Below, piece by piece: positions 47,074-54,658 of a stretch of DNA of 64,000 nucleotides (its first letter is position 1; each line of letters starts with the position of its first letter). This DNA is from Ammoniphilus sp. YIM 78166. GTDB lineage: Bacteria; Bacillota; Bacilli; Aneurinibacillales; RAOX-1. The position numbers and the translations under genes were made by a program. The stretch is from contig NZ_SDLR01000004.1 in NCBI RefSeq assembly GCF_004522215.1, positions 186,001 through 250,000 on the forward strand. Reading direction: 5' to 3'. The notes beneath the pieces were generated by a model. It ran no database searches. It was not told the DNA's origin and was given only the letters and a program-made list of their open reading frames with translations.

Positions 47074-47137
47074 TTACATCATCCTAACCTGTTTTTCAAC
47101 CATTATTATCTAGTATAGTGTCTTTTATACGTTATGT

Positions 47138-48460
47138 TCAGACTTTTCGACCAACTGAGACATATTTAAAACCTAGCTGATCCATCATGGAAGGGTAAAA
47201 AAGATTTCGACCGTCGACGATAAACGCAGATGGGAGCTCCGTTTTTAGCCGTTGTAGATCTACTTCCTTGAATTCTTGCCAGTCCGTTAAGATGACGAGC
47301 CCTTCTGTACGCTCTAGCGACTCCCAACAGTTCTTTGCCCATTGTACTTGACCCGCGTAAGACTCAAGGACTCCTCTCGATTCCCACTGCCGCTTTAAAG
47401 GTTCTAGCCCGAAAGGATCATAGAGCTGGATGTGTACGCCTTCCCCCAGTAAATCCTCCAGCACGGAGACCGCCTGTGATTCACGGACATCCTCGCTTCC
47501 CCCTTTAAACGTCACTCCCCAGACAGCCAGGAAACGTCCTTTTAGCTCTCCCCATTGTTTTCTTAACTGACTTCGCACCCACTGTCGCTGATCGTCATTA
47601 ATCCGGGTCACCGCCGCTAACAAAGGCATCTCCAAATCTTGCATTCTCCCTTGTTCCATGAGCGATGCCATATCCTTAGGCAAACATGGACCCCCATAGC
47701 CAATTCCAGCCGCTAAGAAGGCTTGACCAATTCGAGGATCCATGCCAATGCCTTTGGCCACCGTTTGGATGTCTGACCCTAACACCTCACACAGCTGGGC
47801 CATTTGATTAATAAAGGAAATCTTCGTAGCGAGAAAAGCATTAGCCGCATACTTAATCATCTCTGCATCCCTTCTGCTGGTGAGCAAAAGGGGCAAACTG
47901 AACTCTGCGAGCAGATGACGCAACTCCTTGACTCGCGGATGATGGGGGTCTCCCCCCATTACGATTCGCGACGGCTGCCGAAAGTCTTCTAGCGTCTTTC
48001 CCTCACGCAAAAACTCAGGATAAGAAAGCACTTGAACGGCCTTCCCTTTCTCATTAAACCAGGCTTGAACCTGATCCCCTGTTCCCACTGGAACGGTGCT
48101 TTTTATGATAAAGCAGGCGTCTTCCCTTAAATAAGGAGAGGATTGCTCTACAGCTGCCCACAAAGGCCTTAGATCCGTCTTCCCCTCTTTTCCTTCCGGT
48201 GTTCCGACACATACAAACAGGTAAACTACTTCTTGAATGTCTTCGACCCGATTCGTGATATGAATTATCCCATCCTCTTTCACTTTTTCAAATGCCTTGA
48301 CTAAGTCCTCTTCCGATGAAAAAAAAGAGCCCTCAGTCAAGGCCTGGAACCTAGCTTCTGAGGACTCAACCAGAACGACAGGAAAACCCCGTTCAGCGAA
48401 CCCTACGGCAACTGCTAAGCCCACGTAACCTCCTCCAAGAACTCCTAACCTTTGTTTCAT
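47138..48460 (-). CDS. UDP-glucose/GDP-mannose dehydrogenase family enzyme
   Basis: 440 residues. NAD-binding RLGVLGGGYVGLAVAVGFAERG at the N-terminus; central domain with KSTVPVGTGDQV, KYAANAFLATKISFINQMAQLCE (catalytic Lys/Asn) and the catalytic cysteine in GIGYGGPCLPKD; C-terminal UDP-binding domain with GVTFKGGSEDVRESQAV. It should oxidise a nucleotide sugar (UDP-Glc, UDP-Gal or UDP-HexNAc) to a uronate. It is the last gene of the operon, overlapping the GT2 gene by 4 bp. The exact sugar is unknown. Confidence 0.9.
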   Translation of the reverse strand: MKQRLGVLGGGYVGLAVAVGFAERGFPVVLVESSEARFQALTEGSFFSSEEDLVKAFEKVKEDGIIHITNRVEDIQEVVYLFVCVGTPEGKEGKTDLRPLWAAVEQSSPYLREDACFIIKSTVPVGTGDQVQAWFNEKGKAVQVLSYPEFLREGKTLEDFRQPSRIVMGGDPHHPRVKELRHLLAEFSLPLLLTSRRDAEMIKYAANAFLATKISFINQMAQLCEVLGSDIQTVAKGIGMDPRIGQAFLAAGIGYGGPCLPKDMASLMEQGRMQDLEMPLLAAVTRINDDQRQWVRSQLRKQWGELKGRFLAVWGVTFKGGSEDVRESQAVSVLEDLLGEGVHIQLYDPFGLEPLKRQWESRGVLESYAGQVQWAKNCWESLERTEGLVILTDWQEFKEVDLQRLKTELPSAFIVDGRNLFYPSMMDQLGFKYVSVGRKV

Positions 48461-49203
48461 GACAGCTTCTTGACCTCCTGATACCTTGGTTGATCAGACT
48501 TGGGCGAAACCGGTCTTGACATTTCTTTATAGATGGCTGGGAAGACTTTCGTCATATAGGCCCAGAATTTAATAAAGGATTGACCCGTTGTCCGTACTTG
48601 GTAACGGATAGGAACCTCCACCATACGATAGCCTTGGCGAACAATGTTGAGCGTCATGACTTGAGCATAATTATAATCATGAACAATCTCCATATCTCTC
48701 AAAACCGGGCGACTGAACACTCGAAAGCCAGATTGCCCATCATAGATCCAACGGCGGAGCAGAATCATCTGGATGCAGGTGAAAAAATAGTTTCCAAGAC
48801 GTCGATGGATCTTCATACCTTTGATTGTTCCCATAAACCGTGATCCCATAACATAATCCGCCTGATTCCAGAGGACGGGCTCCACTAACTCTGGGATCTG
48901 CTCGGCTGGATACTCATTATCTCCATCGATCATGACCGCCACATCAGCCCCTCGATCATAGGCATGCTTTAACCCCTTACGCACCGTGGCACCTAACCCA
49001 CAATTTCCAGGCATATCCACCACTTCGTCCGCTCCGGCAAGCTTAGCCACTTCTACGGTTCGATCGGTCGATCCATCATTAATCACAATAACAGAAACTT
49101 CAACATCCGGTCTAAAATGACGAGGAACCTTCGCGATCACATGATGGATCGCTTCTTCTTCATTATGCGCTGGTATGATGACGATGCACTTTTTCTTTTT
49201 CAT
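48457..49203 (-). CDS. Family 2 glycosyltransferase, polyprenyl-phosphate sugar synthase type
   Basis: 248 residues. GT-A fold: CIVIIPAHNEEEAIHHVI, VIVINDGSTDRTVEVAKLAGA and the DxD metal site MIDGDNEYPAEQ, then GSRFMGTIKGMKIHRRLGN. The order of motifs resembles DPM1/YkoT-like enzymes that place a sugar on undecaprenyl phosphate; there is no large membrane part, only a possible amphipathic C-terminal segment (KFWAYMTKVFPAIYKEM). Its start lies 41 bp inside the preceding phosphodiesterase gene with GAGGGG upstream, so translation is coupled. Confidence 0.88.
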   Translation of the reverse strand: MKKKKCIVIIPAHNEEEAIHHVIAKVPRHFRPDVEVSVIVINDGSTDRTVEVAKLAGADEVVDMPGNCGLGATVRKGLKHAYDRGADVAVMIDGDNEYPAEQIPELVEPVLWNQADYVMGSRFMGTIKGMKIHRRLGNYFFTCIQMILLRRWIYDGQSGFRVFSRPVLRDMEIVHDYNYAQVMTLNIVRQGYRMVEVPIRYQVRTTGQSFIKFWAYMTKVFPAIYKEMSRPVSPKSDQPRYQEVKKLS

Positions 49204-50656
49204 CTTGGATCCCCTCTTCTCTTAAGGCTTCTGTTAATACAGGCCCCCTTGACTTATTCGGATATGGAGCACCTAACAAATAAGCTAATGTTGGTGCAAC
49301 CGATACTAGGGAATGCTTGGCATCCACTTTAACCCCTTGTCTAATGGCGGGTCCATGCATAATGAATGGAACAAACCGCTCTCCTTCATCTAAGTGTCCA
49401 TGACCTCCGATTCCATCGGATTGTCCATGATCAGCGCAAACCATGAACGTCGTATTTCCCATGTAGCCCTTTTCTGTTAACCATTGGTAAAAGCCTGCGA
49501 CATGGGCATCCGCTTCTTCAATCTTTTCACGGTATTCTTCGTATAGAGCACCTCGGCTGTGCCCTGTTTGATCCGTACTGATTAATTGAACAATCATCAG
49601 ATCTGGATTTTTCTCTTCCATAATTTCTTTGGCTCGGTTGATTATCATGCCATCCACTTGATCATTCTTTGCCACTGCTGTATAGGTATCTACATCATCA
49701 CCCATTGAATCCACGAGATGAGCGACGCCTAATAATCGGCCTTTTTTCCCTACTTTTCTCAAGCTATCAAAAATGCTTTCACAGGTGATCCCTAGCTTAT
49801 ACACCATATTGCTTGTAATCCCATGCTCTCTTGGATAAGTACCGGTAAACATGGAGGAAAAACAAACCACGGTTCTTGCAGGATAAACCGTTTCCATCTG
49901 ATCGAATTGTGTTCCGTTCTTCGCTAACCAATCAAGGAATGGAGTTTTCGCTTCAGCCAACCGATCTTTACGACACCCATCGATGACAACCATGACAATG
50001 CGATCCGTTTTTGCAGATTCAGGTTCCACATTTTGAGTATAGGTCGGGATTTCTTCCGGCTTCCAGTTAAACAAGAGTCTGTGAAGAACGATACTAAACA
50101 CCAGCACGGCTATAGAGAAAGCAAGCGTTGCAAGCCAAGGAATCGAGCCCTCAAGCTGGTAGCCATACGTATTTCCCTGAAGAACAGCCAATAGGGTAAG
50201 AAACTTGGGAATTTGCTCTTGAGAGTTTCCGCTGGTGGAATCACTGTTTTTTAGGACAAGCTTCCAAAACCTCGTAAAGTTCCACAGCGTTGTTCCAATC
50301 CGCAAATGATAATAGATGGTCCCCCAAAAAATGACGGTAAAAAAGAAATACATGCCTAAAGCAAACAAAGTGAGCTCGATGGAAGGTCCCCCGTACAGAA
50401 GAAAGGCCCCTATAAAAGGTATCCATAAATATTTTCTTAACGTGATTGGGAAGTCGAATATAAAATAAATAGCTAAAAGCGGGGCAATCGACAACAACCC
50501 GATCCCAAATGAGCTCCAAAAGTCTCCTTCTTGCCAGTCGGCAAAGTGAAAAAGCAAGAAAATCCCGATCACATAGACGGGGGTAAAAGGCTTGCCTTCG
50601 TTTAACACGTTCCAGCATCTTGCTGCTACTTTTTCAAATTTAGAAGCTTTCTTCAT
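49163..50656 (-). CDS. Membrane-anchored alkaline-phosphatase superfamily (NPP-type) phosphodiesterase
   Basis: 497 residues. The first about 200 residues hold five or six hydrophobic segments; then an extracytoplasmic NPP-type domain: RIVMVVIDGCRKDRL (first metal Asp), METVYPARTVVCFSSMFTG (Thr nucleophile), ISTDQTGHSRG and MVCADHGQSDGIGGHGHLDEG (metal Asp/His). Such enzymes cleave or transfer phosphodiester groups. It overlaps the upstream gene by 4 bp and the downstream GT2 by 41 bp. Inside a glycan operon it may act on a sugar-phosphate or a lipid head group; this is inference. Confidence 0.85.
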   Translation of the reverse strand: MKKASKFEKVAARCWNVLNEGKPFTPVYVIGIFLLFHFADWQEGDFWSSFGIGLLSIAPLLAIYFIFDFPITLRKYLWIPFIGAFLLYGGPSIELTLFALGMYFFFTVIFWGTIYYHLRIGTTLWNFTRFWKLVLKNSDSTSGNSQEQIPKFLTLLAVLQGNTYGYQLEGSIPWLATLAFSIAVLVFSIVLHRLLFNWKPEEIPTYTQNVEPESAKTDRIVMVVIDGCRKDRLAEAKTPFLDWLAKNGTQFDQMETVYPARTVVCFSSMFTGTYPREHGITSNMVYKLGITCESIFDSLRKVGKKGRLLGVAHLVDSMGDDVDTYTAVAKNDQVDGMIINRAKEIMEEKNPDLMIVQLISTDQTGHSRGALYEEYREKIEEADAHVAGFYQWLTEKGYMGNTTFMVCADHGQSDGIGGHGHLDEGERFVPFIMHGPAIRQGVKVDAKHSLVSVAPTLAYLLGAPYPNKSRGPVLTEALREEGIQDEKEKVHRHHTSA

Positions 50657-51543
50657 CGTTTTCTGGCCTCTCTTTCTTTTTGTCTAACACCAGCTAAGAC
50701 CTCTTTCCACTTCAGCTTCAAAGTAAAGAGAGAGTAAGCACCCAGCGTATAAGAATAGATAAATTTAAGCCCATGGCTCATGATGGCAATTTCTAGCGCA
50801 GTGGTCATGGTTAATCCGACTTCCTGGAGTAGCCAAGACATGACACTTTCATAGGTTCCAATCCCTCCAGGAGTCACATGGAAAATTTGACCGGCTATAG
50901 TGACGGCATTGATTCCTACGGCTAAAGAGAACGGAAGCTGCAAGTGAAGAGCTTGAACCACGCACCAGAGCACAAAGCCTTCAAGAACCCATCCCGGAAA
51001 AATCCAAATCCCCGCATAGAGGAGCTTGCCAAGTGAATGTTGTTTCCCTCCCCAACGATTCCATAGAATCCAGCTAAGTATCATCATACAGACGAGAGGA
51101 ATAAGGATGCCGGGTGAGGATAGAACAGGGATTTTCAATCCCCAGGCTGCTAGGTAGGCTAACATCAATAAGGAAGCCAAATCAAGCCAACGGCTATAGA
51201 TCACCGACTGTGTAGCATCTCTCCAGTTCAGGCTAAAGGACCGGTTTAGTAAATAAATTCGTGCTCCATCCCCTGCTTTAATAGGCAGAAGATGATTAAC
51301 TAGGAGCCCGACCATGTGAAAATGAAACAAGGTTAAGGCTTCCTTCTTGCTTTTGCCTATCAAGATGGCCCAACCGATACTACGCAGATAGAAAGCGAAG
51401 CTATAAGTTAAAACAAATAATACAATATACCACCATTGAGAGACTAACAGCTGGACAGCGTCCTTGATTCCGCTATCGCTTAGATATGTAAGACTGATAT
51501 AAACAAACCAAACAAATAACAAAACACTAATGGCTTTTTTCAT
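50653..51543 (-). CDS. UPF0104 / AglD-LPG-synthase-type integral membrane protein
   Basis: 296 residues, about eight transmembrane segments. LLVNHLLPIKAGDGARIYLL, SVIYSRWLDLASLLML and HVTPGGIGTYESVMSWLLQEVG (in parts) fit the lysylphosphatidylglycerol-synthase-TM/UPF0104 family (YbhN, AglD), often found with glycosyltransferases and thought to move or supply lipid-linked intermediates. The C-terminal is basic (VRQKEREARKR). Start overlaps the stop of the upstream gene by one base and its stop overlaps the phosphodiesterase start by 4 bp. Confidence 0.85.
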   Translation of the reverse strand: MKKAISVLLFVWFVYISLTYLSDSGIKDAVQLLVSQWWYIVLFVLTYSFAFYLRSIGWAILIGKSKKEALTLFHFHMVGLLVNHLLPIKAGDGARIYLLNRSFSLNWRDATQSVIYSRWLDLASLLMLAYLAAWGLKIPVLSSPGILIPLVCMMILSWILWNRWGGKQHSLGKLLYAGIWIFPGWVLEGFVLWCVVQALHLQLPFSLAVGINAVTIAGQIFHVTPGGIGTYESVMSWLLQEVGLTMTTALEIAIMSHGLKFIYSYTLGAYSLFTLKLKWKEVLAGVRQKEREARKR

Positions 51544-53024
51544 TAATCCCTCGATTTCAGGTATGGCAGCAGACTCGGCAGCCCCTCATACAGTGTGATG
51601 TCGTGGTAGGTTGGGTACAAAACCTGGCTCTCCTGGAAGGAAGTCACCCGTTTTAGATGTGGAAGCAGTTCTTCCTTGTAGAGCCCAAAGCCCTCTAGTA
51701 CTTGACTCGTTAACAACACCTTGACCTCGCGATTCGCATGCATTAAAACCATCTGCCTAAAATAAGCTGGTGACTTCAAACGCTCTGCATAATAACTAGG
51801 TGCATAATAGTGGAGAATTCGCTGCTCCTCCCACGTATAGATCACCACATCATCGGGATCATAATGATCCTGGATATAATCAACGAGTTGAATGGTCGGG
51901 GGAATCGTCTGCCGGTAACGCTCTGCCCAATGCCATCCATTCCATCCATAAACCAAGGATAACAAGAGGATAAAAGGAAGGACGATCTTCCTCTTGCAGA
52001 GCCAAACAGCCACAAGAAGAACCAGCGGAACAAGAATCAAGATATGTCTAGGTTTATCCGCATTTTGTGCGAGTATGGACCAAGACAGGTAAGGTACAAA
52101 CAGAAGGGCAAAGAACAAAAGAGAAACCTTCTGTTGCACGCTCCTGTAAACAAGAAGAAGACCAGCAAAAAACAACCCACCTAATAACCAAGAAGCCCCT
52201 TCGAAGTCTTGTTTTAATCTCCCTACCGCCCCCATCATAAGGAGATACTGACCCACTACTTGTCCCACACGTTCATGGAAAGCTAGGTCAGAGTCAACCA
52301 CCGTTCCTCCCCACTCGGAAAAATGTCCTTGGGTAAACGATAGGCCCATTTGCAAATAGGGAATCATCCCCCCTTCATGATAAGCCGTTGGAAGCAACCA
52401 AACGGAAACGGAAAAAATTCCGGCCACTAGGAAGACCGCATAGCCTTTCCATGAACGAGGCAATAAAAAGAGAAGCAATAAAAAAGCAGCAGCAAACGGA
52501 AAATAGGACAAACGAACCCCCATGGCCAACCCAAAAGCAATGACGGCGATCGTACCCATCGTCCATTGCTGAACCCTCCCTCTTTCCTCGTAAACCGTAA
52601 GGGCCAAGAATGCGAGCGCAACATAAACCAGCAAGATACCCGGCATATCCGACATGGGCTGTAGAGAATACAGCCATAACAGGGGATTCAAGGATACTAG
52701 CCAAGCAACCATCCACCCGGTCAGAACATTGGCGATACGACTTGCCAGGATGTATACAGGAACAGGAAGGAGAGCTCCACTAACCGCGCTGAGAAGAGAT
52801 AAGCTTAGAACAGGATCTTGAGTCCACAAATGGATAACATAGGCACCTAAGATCAGCACGGGATAGCCTGGAAAATGGGGCTGCATAGCCAATACATTAA
52901 AATCAACCACACCTAGGGCGAAGTCAACTGCATCAAAGCTGTCAGCAAACCGTGCGATAAAAGGAAATCGAATTCCAAATCCGATGATGACCAAAAAGAA
53001 AAGAGCTATGACCGAGCGGTTCAT
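51543..53024 (-). CDS. ArnT/PMT-like multi-span glycosyltransferase (GT-C)
   Basis: 493 residues with about eleven transmembrane segments. The first extracytoplasmic loop holds SFDAVDFALGVVDF, an acidic GT-C type site, followed by MQPHFPGYPVLI, like the HPPGYP motif of ArnT-type enzymes; the C-terminal globular part (IQDHYDPDDVVIYTWEEQRILHYYAP) is extracytoplasmic. It should move a sugar from a polyprenyl-phosphate donor to an outside acceptor, which is unknown. It is the first gene of the operon, right after a Fur-type box. Confidence 0.85.
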   Translation of the reverse strand: MNRSVIALFFLVIIGFGIRFPFIARFADSFDAVDFALGVVDFNVLAMQPHFPGYPVLILGAYVIHLWTQDPVLSLSLLSAVSGALLPVPVYILASRIANVLTGWMVAWLVSLNPLLWLYSLQPMSDMPGILLVYVALAFLALTVYEERGRVQQWTMGTIAVIAFGLAMGVRLSYFPFAAAFLLLLFLLPRSWKGYAVFLVAGIFSVSVWLLPTAYHEGGMIPYLQMGLSFTQGHFSEWGGTVVDSDLAFHERVGQVVGQYLLMMGAVGRLKQDFEGASWLLGGLFFAGLLLVYRSVQQKVSLLFFALLFVPYLSWSILAQNADKPRHILILVPLVLLVAVWLCKRKIVLPFILLLSLVYGWNGWHWAERYRQTIPPTIQLVDYIQDHYDPDDVVIYTWEEQRILHYYAPSYYAERLKSPAYFRQMVLMHANREVKVLLTSQVLEGFGLYKEELLPHLKRVTSFQESQVLYPTYHDITLYEGLPSLLPYLKSRD

Positions 53025-53045
53025 CTATTACGCCTCAATATATTA

Positions 53046-53094
53046 TGATAATGATTTTCATTGTTATTATAGGGGTATATATCCCATGTGTCAA
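53046..53094 (-). promoter_or_regulatory. Consensus sigma-A promoter overlapped by a Fur-type box
   Basis: Minus-strand TTGACA (53094-53089) and TATAAT (53071-53066) are both perfect and 17 bp apart. Between the -10 and the first gene, plus-strand TGATAAT-G-ATTTTCA (53046-53060) matches the 7-1-7 Fur box TGATAATnATTATCA at 14 of 15 positions. It would cover the transcription start. The spacer itself has a near-palindrome GGG..TATATA..CCC. Confidence 0.8.
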
Positions 53095-53109
53095 TGAGTG
53101 AATTAAGGA

Positions 53110-53141
53110 AAAAAAGCCAACCCCATAATAAGGGTTGACTT
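53110..53141 (-). terminator. Terminator after bofA
   Basis: AGCCAACCC (53115-53123) with GGGTTGACT (53132-53140), one mismatch, followed on the minus strand by TTTTTTCC. It insulates the glycan operon from upstream transcription. Confidence 0.8.
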
Positions 53142-53415
53142 AGACGATAAATGCTTTGATTAAAACTAAAGAAACCAAGCCGGGAAGCCCAAGAAAACCG
53201 GACATCGCTGCTGTAATAGGGTTTATCGGAATAGAGAAATCGTAATTACCAGCGATAGAGTTAAAAACAAATAACAATACACCTCCAATGGCTACCTTAA
53301 ATAAGCCATAGCCTATCCATCGTACTGGACTCCACACCGATTGACTCACCATAACTGCAATAAAAAGAATGCCTAACACGGCAATCAACCAAACCATTGA
53401 AGCACTCACGTCCAC
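53140..53415 (-). CDS. bofA: Pro-sigma-K processing inhibitor BofA family
   Basis: 91 residues with three hydrophobic segments (about residues 7-25, 33-52, 66-88) and the typical C-terminal NPITAAMSGFLGLPGLVSLVLIKAFIV. BofA holds the SpoIVFB protease inactive at the forespore outer membrane. It follows yaaL after 6 bp, as in B. subtilis. Confidence 0.9.
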   Translation of the reverse strand: MDVSASMVWLIAVLGILFIAVMVSQSVWSPVRWIGYGLFKVAIGGVLLFVFNSIAGNYDFSIPINPITAAMSGFLGLPGLVSLVLIKAFIV

Positions 53416-53421
53416 AGCCTC

Positions 53422-53643
53422 CTATTCCAATGCATGAAGTTTTTTCTTTTTTGCGATTTGATAAAGGAACATATACCTTCTTTCCAAAATGTCTACATGC
53501 TCCATCTTATTTCCGTTTTCATCTTGATCAATCTGGCCAAATAGCCACTGACACTTGGCTAATTCTACCCCATACAATAATCGTCTGCGCTCTTCCTGTA
53601 TGATTCTTTTAACTTGTAGGTTTTGCTTTACTTTCTTAAGCAT
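53422..53643 (-). CDS. yaaL: YaaL family protein (DUF2508)
   Basis: 73 residues from ATG 53643 (MLKKVKQNLQVKRIIQEERRRL), preceded by GGAGGG. KMEHVDILERRYMFLYQIAKKKK is typical of the YaaL/DUF2508 family, which lies between recR and bofA in Bacillales; function unknown. Twenty in-frame upstream codons run back into the recR terminator and are not used. Confidence 0.87.
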   Translation of the reverse strand: MLKKVKQNLQVKRIIQEERRRLLYGVELAKCQWLFGQIDQDENGNKMEHVDILERRYMFLYQIAKKKKLHALE

Positions 53644-53683
53644 AGATCCGTCCCTCCTCCATACTACAAGGTATGCTTGTCTA

Positions 53684-53716
53684 CAAAAAAAAGAACTAGT
53701 CATAGACTAGTTCTTA
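53684..53716 (-). terminator. Terminator after recR
   Basis: AAGAACTAGTC (53691-53701) with GACTAGTTCTT (53705-53715), loop of 3, followed on the minus strand by eight T residues counting the stem end. Confidence 0.85.
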
Positions 53717-54310
53717 CAGCTCTCTTCGGCCCTCTAACGCCTTCGTTAGCGTGACTTCATCTGCGTATTCCAGGTCCCCTCCAACAGGTAGACCATGAGC
53801 AATCCTCGTTACCTTAATACCGAAAGGTTTAATAAGACGAGAGATATACATCGCCGTCGCTTCCCCTTCAATATTGGGATTGGTAGCCAGGATCAATTCC
53901 TGGACTTGATCATCCTTCAATCGATTCAGCAATTCAGGCAGTCGAATATCCTCAGGACCAATCCCCTCCATCGGAGAAATCGCCCCATGGAGTACATGGT
54001 ATTTCCCACGGAATTCCTTGGTCTTCTCCATAGCGATCACATCTTTAGGATCTTGAACGACACAAATACAAGAGGCTTCCCTGGATTTATCACTACAGAT
54101 ATAACATGGGTCCACATCCGTGATATTTTGGCAATGAGAGCAATATAATAAATTTCGCTTGGCATTTACCAATGCCTTGGCTAAATCCATGCAATCATCT
54201 TCCTTCATCGTAAGGACAAAAAAAGCTAATCGAGTGGCCGTCTTAGGGCCTATTCCTGGGAGTTTGCTAAAACCTTCAATAAGCTTGGCTATGGGTTCTG
54301 GATAGTACAC
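53714..54310 (-). CDS. recR: Recombination mediator RecR
   Basis: 198 residues. Helix-hairpin-helix [19 protein letters not shown]4 zinc finger [16 protein letters not shown], toprim domain [13 protein letters not shown] and Walker-like [17 protein letters not shown]. Acts with RecFO in loading RecA. GTG start at 54310, 9 bp after ebfC. dnaX-ebfC-recR is a conserved operon. Confidence 0.97.
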   Translation of the reverse strand: MYYPEPIAKLIEGFSKLPGIGPKTATRLAFFVLTMKEDDCMDLAKALVNAKRNLLYCSHCQNITDVDPCYICSDKSREASCICVVQDPKDVIAMEKTKEFRGKYHVLHGAISPMEGIGPEDIRLPELLNRLKDDQVQELILATNPNIEGEATAMYISRLIKPFGIKVTRIAHGLPVGGDLEYADEVTLTKALEGRREL

Positions 54311-54319
54311 TCTAACACC

Positions 54320-54643
54320 CTAGAACAAGCCAGGAATATTCATTCCGCCGGTCAGCTTGCCCATTTCTTTACTGTTAATTTCATCTACCTTCTTCATAGC
54401 ATCATTAATCGCAACTAACAACAAGTCTTGAAGCATTTCAACATCCTCAGGATCGACGACTTCTGGCTTGATCTTAATTTCCTTCACTTCTTTATGTCCA
54501 TTGACGATAACGGTAACTACTCCGCCACTGGCCGTTCCTTCTAGTGTTTTTTCTTTTAGCTCCTCTTGAGCCTTCATCATCTGCTCTTGCATTTTCTTTA
54601 CTTGCTTCATCATATTGTTCATATTACCCATTCCACCACGCAT
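54320..54643 (-). CDS. ebfC: YbaB/EbfC nucleoid-associated protein
   Basis: 107 residues. Methionine- and glycine-rich start ([29 protein letters not shown]) and the core [47 protein letters not shown] (in parts) are typical. A DNA-binding dimer of unclear role. AAGGAGG lies 9 bp before the ATG. Called yaaK in B. subtilis. Confidence 0.95.
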   Translation of the reverse strand: MRGGMGNMNNMMKQVKKMQEQMMKAQEELKEKTLEGTASGGVVTVIVNGHKEVKEIKIKPEVVDPEDVEMLQDLLLVAINDAMKKVDEINSKEMGKLTGGMNIPGLF

Positions 54644-54658
54644 GTTTATTGCCTCCTT

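Noticed and set aside
47138-53024. Genomic island with integrase
   Set aside because: No integrase, transposase, tRNA-flanking direct repeat or strong base-composition break was seen around the operon, so recent transfer is not shown.
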